The notes under the pieces are model-generated. The model was not told the origin of the DNA. It worked only from the letters and a program-made list of their open reading frames with translations, and did not search any database. Below, piece by piece: positions 10,200 to 18,579 of a stretch of 64,000 nucleotides of DNA. The position numbers and the translations under genes were made by a program. The DNA is from Candidatus Tepidiaquacellales bacterium UBA2330 (GTDB lineage: Bacteria > Bacteroidota > Ignavibacteria > Tepidaquicellales > Tepidaquicellaceae): positions 1 through 64,000 of the forward strand of contig DDUU01000038.1 of the NCBI GenBank assembly GCA_002344965.1, written 5' to 3'. Within the stretch, counting starts at the first letter, position 1. Every line of letters starts with the position of its first letter.

Positions 10200-10263
10200 A
10201 ACCTGACAGGTTTTTTGAGGTGATTTGAATTTGGAAAGTAAATTTTGAAAACCTGTCAGGTTT
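10200..10263. repeat. Inverted pair of AACCTGACAGGTT palindromes
   Basis: A near-palindromic 13-mer AACCTGACAGGTT (starting 10200, followed by T's) recurs in inverted form as AAAACCTGTCAGGTT (10248-10262) about 35 bases on. Each copy is self-complementary apart from its central base, and the two copies can also pair with each other. From memory, similar palindromes are dispersed in intergenic regions of Bacteroidota genomes, which suggests a small mobile or REP-like element. The rest of 10264-10421 shows no other recognised feature. Confidence 0.6.
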
Positions 10264-10421
10264 AGTTAAAAACTGCTGCACTGGAATTTTCTGCTTAACG
10301 AAAAAGTAATTTTCATTCTTATGCTTTATTCTCATCCCGAATATAATTTTCTCTTTCTTTAACTGACTATTAAACAAATCTCAAAAGAGTTTGAAAAATA
10401 CCTAAAATTACTAAAAATCGA

Positions 10422-10452
10422 TTTGACATTAATATTATTTTACGTATTTTTG
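10422..10452 (+). promoter_or_regulatory. Bacteroidota-type promoter of the dcw cluster
   Basis: TTTG at 10422-10425 (within a TTGACA, 10423-10428) is followed after 19 bases by TATTTTTG (10445-10452). This fits the Bacteroidota consensus TTTG-N19-21-TAnnTTTG. It predicts a transcript start near 10458, immediately before the MraZ boxes, with a 5' leader of about 135 bases. Confidence 0.7.
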
Positions 10453-10459
10453 TATATTA

Positions 10460-10485
10460 GTGGAGTAAAGTGGAGGAGAGTGGAG
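10460..10485 (+). promoter_or_regulatory. MraZ operator: three GTGGAG boxes
   Basis: Three copies of GTGGAG begin at 10460, 10470 and 10480, an exact 10-base period. Known MraZ operators are short G-rich direct repeats (TGGG-type) separated by 5-base spacers upstream of mraZ, the same geometry. The boxes lie at or just after the predicted transcript start, a position suited to repression. MraZ is the first gene of the operon, so autoregulation is the expected role. Confidence 0.75.
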
Positions 10486-10592
10486 AATATTGAAAACCTT
10501 TAATTTTCAATAATTTTCCGGAATAATGTTAAAAAAACATTATTTCTTACTAATTCAAAATACAAAAGTTATTTATAAAATAAAATTCTACA

Positions 10593-11063
10593 ATGTTTCA
10601 GGGACATTCAGTCTGTAATTTAGATGCCAAATCCCGTTTAATTTTGCCTGCAAAATTCAGAAAATATATTAAGCCTGAAGCGGACAATAAGCTGGTTTTG
10701 ACTAAAGGTATGGATGACTGTCTTCTTGTCTATCCTCAGGATGAATGGGAAAAAGTTAAACAGGTCATGCTGAATTTTAATCCGTTTAACGGCGAGGAAA
10801 GAAATTTCACCAGAGTGTTTTTATATTATGCAAATGAATGTGAGCTTGACTCACAAAACAGAATACTCATACCGACTGATCTGATTCAGCTTGCCGGTTT
10901 AAAAAAAGAAGTGATCGTACTCGGACTTTTGGATAAAATGGAAATATGGGATCCGGATAAAAAGAAAAATTATGATAACTCAATGACCAGCACTTATGAA
11001 GAAATCGCGGAGAAAGTTTCTGAAATAATTATTGCAAGAACCAATAATAAAAGTCAGAATTAA
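10593..11063 (+). CDS. mraZ: Transcriptional regulator MraZ
   Basis: 156 residues, the usual MraZ length. It contains two tandem AbrB/SpoVT-like DNA-binding halves: the first begins F-Q-G-H-S-V-C-N-L-D-A-K-S-R-L-I-L-P near residue 2, and the second carries C-E-L-D-S-Q-N-R-I-L-I-P near residue 88. In studied bacteria MraZ forms ring-shaped oligomers that bind tandem repeats in its own promoter and represses the division/cell-wall operon. Three matching repeats lie about 110 bases upstream. It is the first gene of the dcw cluster and is followed by rsmH. Confidence 0.96.
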   Translation: MFQGHSVCNLDAKSRLILPAKFRKYIKPEADNKLVLTKGMDDCLLVYPQDEWEKVKQVMLNFNPFNGEERNFTRVFLYYANECELDSQNRILIPTDLIQLAGLKKEVIVLGLLDKMEIWDPDKKKNYDNSMTSTYEEIAEKVSEIIIARTNNKSQN

Positions 11064-11112
11064 AATAATACATCCATGAAAAAAAGAATGTGAAGTTTTA
11101 TCTATAACCAAA

Positions 11113-12051
11113 ATGAATGAAGAAAACTTTCACATTCCCGTTCTTTCACATAAAGCTGTAGAGTATCTTATAAATGAAAATATTAAAAATCATATACTCG
11201 TGGACGGTACTCTTGGCGGAGGCGGCTATACTAAACTTATCTGCGGGCATTCGTCATTCAGCGGAAAAGTAATTGCGATAGACAAAGATGAATACGCACT
11301 CATTCATGCGAAGCAGGTTCTCAATGAATTTGCGGACAGAATAATTTTTGTAAACGGAAATTTTGCTGATATAAAGGAAATTATTTCAGCCGCAGGTTTA
11401 GATCAAATATCAGGTATAGTGCTGGATCTCGGGCTTTCTTCTTTTCAGCTCAATGCGGAAGACGGATTCAGTTTTATGAAAGATACTCCGCTTGATATGA
11501 GAGCGTTTAAAAAAGATACACTGACAGCTTCAGAGATACTGAATTCTTACAGTAAGTATGAGCTCACTGAACTTTTCGAAAATTACGGTGAGATAGGAAA
11601 TGCTGAAAGATTATCGGATGCAATATATAAAAACAGAAAAATTAAAAAGATTGAAACAACCTTTGATCTTCTAAATATTGTAACTGATGAATATAGTTTA
11701 GGAAATAAAAACAAGATAGACTTTCTTGCAAAAATCTTTCAGTCACTCAGGATAGAAGTTAACAGCGAACTTAAAAATCTCGAAAAAGTGCTGACGGATT
11801 CAACTGAATTATTGATCCGGGGTGGAAGGATTGTAACAGTATCTTATCATTCTCTTGAAGACAGAATCATAAAAAATTTTTTCAGGGAAAAAAAGAAAAC
11901 TTCAGAGAAAACAGATGATCCGTTTTTTGATAAGGAAATTGAACCTGTACTCAGAATACTTACTAAGAAACCGGAAGTTCCTTCCCGGGATGAAATCAGA
12001 AAAAACTCCAGATCCAGAAGCGCAAAATTAAGAGCAGCAGAAAAAATCTAA
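11113..12051 (+). CDS. rsmH: 16S rRNA (cytosine(1402)-N(4))-methyltransferase
   Basis: 312 residues, typical for RsmH (MraW). It methylates N4 of C1402 in 16S rRNA using S-adenosylmethionine. The SAM-binding loop D-G-T-L-G-G-G-G-Y lies near residue 31, and the family motifs D-L-G-L-S-S-F-Q-L, R-I-E-V-N-S-E-L and Y-H-S-L-E-D-R are intact. It follows mraZ, as in almost all dcw clusters, and precedes ftsL by 13 bases. Confidence 0.96.
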   Translation: MNEENFHIPVLSHKAVEYLINENIKNHILVDGTLGGGGYTKLICGHSSFSGKVIAIDKDEYALIHAKQVLNEFADRIIFVNGNFADIKEIISAAGLDQISGIVLDLGLSSFQLNAEDGFSFMKDTPLDMRAFKKDTLTASEILNSYSKYELTELFENYGEIGNAERLSDAIYKNRKIKKIETTFDLLNIVTDEYSLGNKNKIDFLAKIFQSLRIEVNSELKNLEKVLTDSTELLIRGGRIVTVSYHSLEDRIIKNFFREKKKTSEKTDDPFFDKEIEPVLRILTKKPEVPSRDEIRKNSRSRSAKLRAAEKI

Positions 12052-12064
12052 ACTAATATAAAAT

Positions 12065-12373
12065 ATGAAAAAGTCAAACAAAAAAATCTCTATCTTCTAT
12101 TTTCTTATCTGTCTTTTCATTACTTCCTTAATTCTTGTAATATACATCAACAACATTATTCAGGTAAATCAAATAATGGTGAGAAACAATGAGCTGAGAG
12201 AAGATCTCAGAAAAGCTATTCAGAAGAATGAACAGCTTCTTACGGAAACTGAGAAACTTTCATCTTTTGAGAGAATAAATTCACTGGCAAACGAAAAACT
12301 GGATCTGACTTTCAGGGAAAGTTCTGCCTCAGAAAATAAAAATATAACAATCAAAAAATCAGAATTGAAATAA
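12065..12373 (+). CDS. ftsL: Cell division protein FtsL-like
   Basis: 102 residues. A short basic cytoplasmic tail is followed by one transmembrane helix (about 9-29) and a heptad-like coiled coil (about 32-75) rich in N, E, L and K. Sequence conservation in FtsL is low; the call rests on this topology and on position between rsmH and ftsI, where ftsL always sits. It would form the FtsQLB-type complex in the divisome with FtsQ, encoded downstream. Confidence 0.8.
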   Translation: MKKSNKKISIFYFLICLFITSLILVIYINNIIQVNQIMVRNNELREDLRKAIQKNEQLLTETEKLSSFERINSLANEKLDLTFRESSASENKNITIKKSELK

Positions 12374-12388
12374 TTTTACCAAACTTTT

Positions 12389-14578
12389 TTGCAGTATAAA
12401 CTTTATAAATCTCCCGGTAAAGATCTCATTCAGAGAAGAAAGATAAATCTGACATTAATCTTTTTCTCAATGCTGTTTATTGCAATATTTATAAAGCTGC
12501 TTAGGGTTCAGATCATTGATACGGAAAAATATAAAATCGCCGCGAGAAAACAATACGAAAATAAAATTACATTACCCCCATACAGAGGTTTGATATTTGA
12601 CAGGAATATGAACGTACTCGTTTCAAACTCCTATGAATACTCAGTTGCAGCGGACCCTAATATGATAGATGATCCTGATAAAGCTGCGCAGTTTTTTTCG
12701 GAAAAATTCGGAAAAGACAAAAATGATTATTTGTCAAAACTAAAATCAATTAACACTTCATTCATATATCTCGAAAGAAGAATTCCCGAAAGCAAAACAT
12801 CCGGGCTTGACACTATAGATATGAACGGAATAATAATTCTCAAAGAACCAAAAAGAGTATATAACTACAATCGACTTGCCTCTCAGATTCTTGGTTTTAC
12901 AAATATAGATAATAAAGGTCAGATGGGAATTGAACTCTCAATGGAAAGTGAACTTGCAGGTAAAGAGGGATTTGTGATAATGCAGAGAGACGGGAAAGGA
13001 AATAACAGACCGTCACTGGAGTTTCCGAGAAAAGAACCTGAGAACGGAAATAATCTCATACTGACACTGGACATTAATATTCAGAGAATAGCGGAAGAAG
13101 AACTTGCCGAAGGTGTAAGTAAATTTAATGCAGACGGCGGGAAAGTAATAGTAATGTCAGTAAAGACGGGAGAGATTCTCGGAATGAGTTCATACCCAAC
13201 TTTTGATCCGAATAAAATTTCCACATCCGATACTGCAGGAATGAAGAATGCAGTACTGACCGATATTTATGAACCCGGTTCTACTTTTAAAATAGTTGCT
13301 GCCGCTGCCGCACTGGAAGAAAAGCTGGAAGATAAAAATTCCATCATTGCTACGGAAAGCGGAAGTGAAATATCGGGTACGAATATAAAAGATGTTCACG
13401 GCTCTTCAAGAATGAGTTTCCAGCAGGTGATAGAGCAGTCAAGTAATGTCGGTTTCAGCAGAATTGCAATGAAGATCGGACCTGAAAAGTTTTATAAATA
13501 CGCCAGGGATTTCGGGTTTGGAATAAGTTCAGGCATCGAACTTCCCGGTGAGAACAAAGGTCTTCTGAAAAAACCAATAGAGTTTTCCGGTGTCTCACTA
13601 CCGTATATGGCGATTGGTTATGAAGTTATGGTCAATGCCATACAGATCGCAAATGCATATTCGGCTATCGCCAATAAAGGCGTAATGATGAAATCATACA
13701 TCATTAAAAAAGAAACCGAATCAAACGGTAATTTGATTTTTGAAAATAAGCCTACTGTGTTAAGACAGGTCATTTCCGAAAATACTGCTAATACGCTCAG
13801 TCTGCTTCTTACAGGCGTAGTAGAGCGCGGAACCGGAGTGGACGCAAAGATAGAAGGAGTGCAGATCGCAGGTAAAACCGGAACTTCGCAAAGACTTGTA
13901 AACGGCGCTTATACAAGCAGTTCACATAATTCTTCATTTGCAGGTTTTTTCCCTGCTGATGATCCGAAAGTAATAATTATGGTAATCGTTAATAATCCCA
14001 AGTCAGGAGAATATTACGGAGGTAAGGTTGCAGCTCCGATTTTCAAAAACATTGCCTCGAAGATTCTGAATATTCCAGCGGTAACAGATTTTCATTCTGA
14101 AGAATTTTTGAAATCAGCGCCGGTTAATGTAAATGTCAATTCCGCTGAAAATGAAATTAAAGAATTAAATTCCGGCAGAATCCTGATACCAAATTTTGTG
14201 AATCTCAGACTGGAAGATGCAAAGGATATTTTGTTTGAAAATAATATGAGATATGAAGTTATTGAAAATATTTCAGAACCTAATACAGGAGCCGGTTCGA
14301 AAATAGTTGAATCTCAGTTTCCTGAAGCAAATCAAAATATTAAACCTGTTGACATTCCTGTGATAAAACTTGTTGTTAAAAATGCAAATGTATCAGATGA
14401 CAGACTTGTCACGGTTCCGGATGTAAAAGATCTTAGTCTCAGAAAGGCGATTAACAAATTGCTCTCGGAGGGACTTGATATGGAAATAATAGGAAGCGGT
14501 AAAGTAACAGGACAGACTCCCGGCTCTGGAACGAGGCTGCTTCACGGATCAAAAGTCATTTTGTATTGCAGGGATTGA
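12389..14578 (+). CDS. ftsI: Septal peptidoglycan transpeptidase FtsI (PBP2x-like) with two PASTA domains
   Basis: 729 residues from a TTG start, the only start that keeps the cytoplasmic tail before the membrane helix (about 20-42). The pedestal domain follows, with the R-G-L-I-F-D-R-N motif near residue 65. The transpeptidase domain has all three active-site motifs: S298-T-F-K301, S351-S-N353 and K496-T-G498. Two PASTA repeats close the protein (about 600-665 and 670-729), an arrangement more typical of PBP2x/SpoVD than of proteobacterial FtsI. It cross-links septal peptidoglycan with FtsW, encoded downstream. murE starts one base after its stop. Confidence 0.95.
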   Translation: MQYKLYKSPGKDLIQRRKINLTLIFFSMLFIAIFIKLLRVQIIDTEKYKIAARKQYENKITLPPYRGLIFDRNMNVLVSNSYEYSVAADPNMIDDPDKAAQFFSEKFGKDKNDYLSKLKSINTSFIYLERRIPESKTSGLDTIDMNGIIILKEPKRVYNYNRLASQILGFTNIDNKGQMGIELSMESELAGKEGFVIMQRDGKGNNRPSLEFPRKEPENGNNLILTLDINIQRIAEEELAEGVSKFNADGGKVIVMSVKTGEILGMSSYPTFDPNKISTSDTAGMKNAVLTDIYEPGSTFKIVAAAAALEEKLEDKNSIIATESGSEISGTNIKDVHGSSRMSFQQVIEQSSNVGFSRIAMKIGPEKFYKYARDFGFGISSGIELPGENKGLLKKPIEFSGVSLPYMAIGYEVMVNAIQIANAYSAIANKGVMMKSYIIKKETESNGNLIFENKPTVLRQVISENTANTLSLLLTGVVERGTGVDAKIEGVQIAGKTGTSQRLVNGAYTSSSHNSSFAGFFPADDPKVIIMVIVNNPKSGEYYGGKVAAPIFKNIASKILNIPAVTDFHSEEFLKSAPVNVNVNSAENEIKELNSGRILIPNFVNLRLEDAKDILFENNMRYEVIENISEPNTGAGSKIVESQFPEANQNIKPVDIPVIKLVVKNANVSDDRLVTVPDVKDLSLRKAINKLLSEGLDMEIIGSGKVTGQTPGSGTRLLHGSKVILYCRD

Positions 14579-14579
14579 A

Positions 14580-16088
14580 ATGAAAATATCAGAATTATCC
14601 AAGAAGCTTTCTGAACGTTCTTTCAAATATAAAATTGATTTGCCGGAAGATACTGATATTACCGGGATAAGTTATGATTCAAGAAATATAAAACCCGGAA
14701 ATATTTTTTTTGCTGTCAAAGGATTTCAAAGCGACGGAAATAAATTTGTAAATGAAGCAATTACAAAAGGTGCCGCTCTTGTTTTCACTGAAGAAACGAA
14801 TGATGCATTCGAGAACATTCCAGTAATCAAAGTGAATGAGATCAGAAAATTTATGGCGGTGGTCAGCGGAGTATTTTACGGCGATCCGACTTCAAAGCTG
14901 AAACTTATTGGAATAACCGGAACTAACGGAAAAACCACCACTTCTTATTTGATCCATTCGATGCTCAGTGAAGCGGGATATAAAACAGGTCTAATAGGAA
15001 CTATAGAATACAGGATAGGTGATAAAAGATTTGAATCAAAACTCACAACGCCTGATTCAGTTGAATTAAATATGATATTAAATAAAATGGTGACTGAAAA
15101 TACCGAATATTGCGTAATGGAAGTTTCATCAATCGCATTGTCTATGGACAGAGTTTACGGATTAAAATTTGATTCAGCTGTCTTTACTAATTTAACAAGT
15201 GAGCATCTGGATTTTCATAAAGATATGAATTCTTATTTTTCAGCAAAAAAAATTTTATTTGACTCACTTGAAGAAAGTTCATATGTAATCTCAAACAGAG
15301 ATGATGAATACGGAGTGAAGATCACGGAAGACTCTAATGCAAAAAAAATTTTTTACTCAATTGATGCTCCGGCAATAAATAGCATAGACCTAAAAGCGGA
15401 AAATGTAAAGATTGATATGAATGGAATTAAATTTGACTTAACAAGACAGGGTGAAAGTACTGAAATAAACTGCGGACTTGCAGGAAGATTTAATGTATAT
15501 AATGCGCTTGCGTCAGCCGGAACAGCTTTGAATTACGGAGCGGATCTGAATGGTATTAAGAAGACTTTACTGAAGTTCGAAGGCGTACCCGGAAGATTTC
15601 AGAAATTACTAATGCCGAACGGAGCTGTATCGGTTGTTGATTATTCTCATACATCTGATTCACTTAAAAATGCTATCGAAGCTGCAAGAGAAATTATTGA
15701 CGGTGAAGGAAAAGGCGGTTCGCTTATTACAATATTCGGATGCGGAGGAAATAAGGATAAAACAAAAAGACCGGTGATGGGAAAATTTGCAACGGAATTA
15801 TCAGACTATACAATAATTACATCAGACAATCCGAGATTTGAAGAACCTAAGGAAATAATTAAAGAGATCGAATCAGGAATAAAATCCGGTAAAAAATATG
15901 AAGTAATCGAAAACAGGGAAGAAGCAATAAAAAAAGGAATCGAAATTTCCTCTGAGGGTGATATAGTTTTAATATGCGGAAAAGGACATGAGACATATCA
16001 GGAGATTAAGGGAGTAAGAAGCCATTTTGATGACAGAGAAACAGTGCTGAAATATATGAATCAGAAAAGCGGAAATGCTGAAGCTTAA
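14580..16088 (+). CDS. murE: UDP-N-acetylmuramoyl-L-alanyl-D-glutamate--2,6-diaminopimelate ligase
   Basis: 502 residues with the three Mur ligase domains. The ATP-binding loop G-I-T-G-T-N-G-K-T-T-T lies near residue 116. The D-N-P-R motif (in T-S-D-N-P-R-F-E-E-P) near residue 417 is the signature of enzymes that add meso-diaminopimelate rather than lysine. Cytoplasmic; adds the third residue of the peptidoglycan stem peptide. The end of the gene overlaps the start of murF by 14 bases, implying coupled translation. Confidence 0.97.
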   Translation: MKISELSKKLSERSFKYKIDLPEDTDITGISYDSRNIKPGNIFFAVKGFQSDGNKFVNEAITKGAALVFTEETNDAFENIPVIKVNEIRKFMAVVSGVFYGDPTSKLKLIGITGTNGKTTTSYLIHSMLSEAGYKTGLIGTIEYRIGDKRFESKLTTPDSVELNMILNKMVTENTEYCVMEVSSIALSMDRVYGLKFDSAVFTNLTSEHLDFHKDMNSYFSAKKILFDSLEESSYVISNRDDEYGVKITEDSNAKKIFYSIDAPAINSIDLKAENVKIDMNGIKFDLTRQGESTEINCGLAGRFNVYNALASAGTALNYGADLNGIKKTLLKFEGVPGRFQKLLMPNGAVSVVDYSHTSDSLKNAIEAAREIIDGEGKGGSLITIFGCGGNKDKTKRPVMGKFATELSDYTIITSDNPRFEEPKEIIKEIESGIKSGKKYEVIENREEAIKKGIEISSEGDIVLICGKGHETYQEIKGVRSHFDDRETVLKYMNQKSGNAEA

Positions 16089-17463
16089 AGACCTGCTGTC
16101 AGTTGATTTTTCAGATAGCGTTTTAGAAGGACTGAAAACGGATGAAAAGTTTTCAGGTGTATCAATTGATTCGCGAAATGTTAAGAGAAATGAAATTTTT
16201 TTTGCAATTAAAGGAGAGAATTTTGATGCGCATGATTTTCTTAGCGATGTTTTTAAAAAAGGAATTAAACTTGCAGTAGTAAATTGGAATTGGTACAAAA
16301 AAAATAAAGGCAAGTGTAAAGGAAAATCAGTGATAGCAGTAGAAGATACAGTTCAGGCACTGGGTCAGTTTGCAGCCAAGCACAGAAGCGGATTCAGCAT
16401 TCCCGTGTTTTGTATCGGCGGCAGTAACGGAAAGACAACTACAAAAGATCTTGTGTCGGCGGTCTTATCCGAAAAGTTCAACGTGCTGAGTACCGCAGGC
16501 AATCTTAATAATCACATTGGTCTTCCGCTTACTCTGCTAAAGCTGAACAGCTCTCATGACATTGCAGTGCTGGAAGTCGGCTGCAACCACTTTAAAGAAG
16601 TGGAATATCTTATGAATATCGCAAAACCTGAATACGGAATGGTAACAAATATCGGCAAGGAGCATCTTGAGTTTTTTAAAGATCTGAACGGCGTAGCAAA
16701 AGCTGAATTTGAGTTGTATGACTATCTTGAAAAAAATTCCGGAACGGCTTTTATGAATTTTGATGACAGATATATCAGGAATAAATCGAAAAAAATTAAA
16801 AAAGCAAAAATGATTTCCTATTCATATGGTTTTAGAACAGATGTAACCGGATCATTTGAAGGATTCAATAAAAATTATCAGCCGGTAATAAAAGTGAATC
16901 TTAATACTAAATCATTTAAAGTGACTGTATCAACATTCGGTAAGCATTCAATATACAATGGTCTTGCAGCCGTAACTGCCGGGCTTGCATTTAAAGTAAA
17001 GAATGATTCTATAAAAAAAGCTTTAAAGAATTTCAGACAAAGCTCTTCAAAAAGAATGGAAATTATTGATCACAATGGCGTTAAGTTTATAAATGATTCT
17101 TACAACAGCAATCCGGAGTCCGTAAGAATGGGACTGGAGACTTTACTTGGCTTTAAGAGCAAAGGAAAAAAATTCGCCGTGCTATCTGATATGCTTGAAC
17201 TCGGAAAGGGCAGCGCAGCAGAACATTCTGACATCGGCAGATATGCGCAGAAAATAGGTATTAAGAATTTATTCACATACGGAAAACATTCACTGAATAC
17301 GTTTAAAAGCGCAGGGAAAATAAAAAACAATTTTTATTTCAATGACAAGTCTGATTTGTCTGAAATGCTTAAAAGAAATTTGAGAGCGGGTGATGTAGTG
17401 TATGTGAAAGGTTCAAGAGGAATGAAAATGGAAGAAGTTATAAATAAAATAATTCAAAACTGA
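16075..17463 (+). CDS. murF: UDP-N-acetylmuramoyl-tripeptide--D-alanyl-D-alanine ligase
   Basis: 462 residues with the Mur ligase fold and ATP-binding loop G-G-S-N-G-K-T-T-T-K near residue 119. The central-domain motif E-V-G-C-N-H and C-terminal N-D-S-Y-N-S-N-P are those of MurF. It adds D-Ala-D-Ala to the tripeptide made by MurE. It overlaps murE by 14 bases and is followed 6 bases later by mraY. Confidence 0.96.
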   Translation: MLKLKDLLSVDFSDSVLEGLKTDEKFSGVSIDSRNVKRNEIFFAIKGENFDAHDFLSDVFKKGIKLAVVNWNWYKKNKGKCKGKSVIAVEDTVQALGQFAAKHRSGFSIPVFCIGGSNGKTTTKDLVSAVLSEKFNVLSTAGNLNNHIGLPLTLLKLNSSHDIAVLEVGCNHFKEVEYLMNIAKPEYGMVTNIGKEHLEFFKDLNGVAKAEFELYDYLEKNSGTAFMNFDDRYIRNKSKKIKKAKMISYSYGFRTDVTGSFEGFNKNYQPVIKVNLNTKSFKVTVSTFGKHSIYNGLAAVTAGLAFKVKNDSIKKALKNFRQSSSKRMEIIDHNGVKFINDSYNSNPESVRMGLETLLGFKSKGKKFAVLSDMLELGKGSAAEHSDIGRYAQKIGIKNLFTYGKHSLNTFKSAGKIKNNFYFNDKSDLSEMLKRNLRAGDVVYVKGSRGMKMEEVINKIIQN

Positions 17464-17469
17464 ATTAAC

Positions 17470-18579
17470 ATGCTGTATAAATTAGCGGAATATATAAACG
17501 CTGTCTTTGATCCGCCGGGATTTGATATATTCAGATTTATTACTTTCAGATCGGCGCTGTCCGCTATTACCGCTTTGTTGATCAGTTTTATATTCGGTCC
17601 CAGGATCATAAAAATGTTAAAGAGCAGACAGATCGGGGAAGCGAGAAAGGAAGACGGTCCGCAGTTTCACTGGTCAAAAGCCGGCACTCCGACAATGGGC
17701 GGATTTATAATTTTACTTTCCGTTGTGATCCCGGTGCTGCTTTGGGGAGATCTCGGTAATATTTATGTGATAATAATTTTATTTGTTACCATTGCTCTTG
17801 GACTTGTAGGATTCGTTGATGACTATCTGAAAGTTGTAAAGAAATATAAGAAAGGTCTTGCCGAAAGATATAAGATGCTTGGTCAGTTAACAGTCGGTCT
17901 GATAGTAGGACTTGCAATTTATTTCCTTCCGCAGTTTGAAGGAATTAATTCAGTAACTACTATTCCGTTTCTGAAAGATTTTGAATTTGATTTTTCCTAT
18001 GCATACATACCGATAGTAGTATTTATTATTACAGCTACTTCAAATGCTGTAAACTTTACTGACGGGCTTGACGGGCTTGCGGTAGGAACAGTCGGAATAG
18101 TAGCTCTGACGCTTGGAATTATAGCATATGTATCCGGTAACGTCGAGACATCAAAGTATCTGAACATAATATATCTGCGCGGAAACGGCGAACTTGCCAT
18201 TTACTGTACAGCGCTTGTAGGGGCGGCGCTCGGATTTCTCTGGTATAATTTTTTTCCGGCTCAGGTATTTATGGGAGATACAGGTTCTCTTGCACTCGGA
18301 GGAGCTGTCGGAACATTATGCGTGCTTGTGAAAAAAGAATTTATGCTGCCGATACTCGGCGGAATATTTTTTGTCGAAGCTTTGTCAGTGATCATGCAGA
18401 GATATTACTTTAAATATACAAGAAAAAAATACGGAGAGGGGAAAAGAATTTTCAGAATGGCTCCGATACATCATCATTTTGAAATGCTGGGAATACCTGA
18501 GCCGAAGATAGTAATACGGTTTTATATAATTGCCGTGATCCTTGCTATCATGACTTTAGCATCTTTAAAAATCAGATAA
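17470..18579 (+). CDS. mraY: Phospho-N-acetylmuramoyl-pentapeptide-transferase
   Basis: 369 residues with about ten transmembrane helices. It transfers phospho-MurNAc-pentapeptide to undecaprenyl phosphate, making lipid I at the inner membrane. Family motifs are intact: G-T-P-T-M-G-G near residue 75, D-D-Y-L-K near 117, N-F-T-D-G-L-D-G-L-A near 195 and the P-I-H-H-H-F-E loop near 338. The stop codon overlaps the murD start by one base (TAATG). Confidence 0.97.
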   Translation: MLYKLAEYINAVFDPPGFDIFRFITFRSALSAITALLISFIFGPRIIKMLKSRQIGEARKEDGPQFHWSKAGTPTMGGFIILLSVVIPVLLWGDLGNIYVIIILFVTIALGLVGFVDDYLKVVKKYKKGLAERYKMLGQLTVGLIVGLAIYFLPQFEGINSVTTIPFLKDFEFDFSYAYIPIVVFIITATSNAVNFTDGLDGLAVGTVGIVALTLGIIAYVSGNVETSKYLNIIYLRGNGELAIYCTALVGAALGFLWYNFFPAQVFMGDTGSLALGGAVGTLCVLVKKEFMLPILGGIFFVEALSVIMQRYYFKYTRKKYGEGKRIFRMAPIHHHFEMLGIPEPKIVIRFYIIAVILAIMTLASLKIR

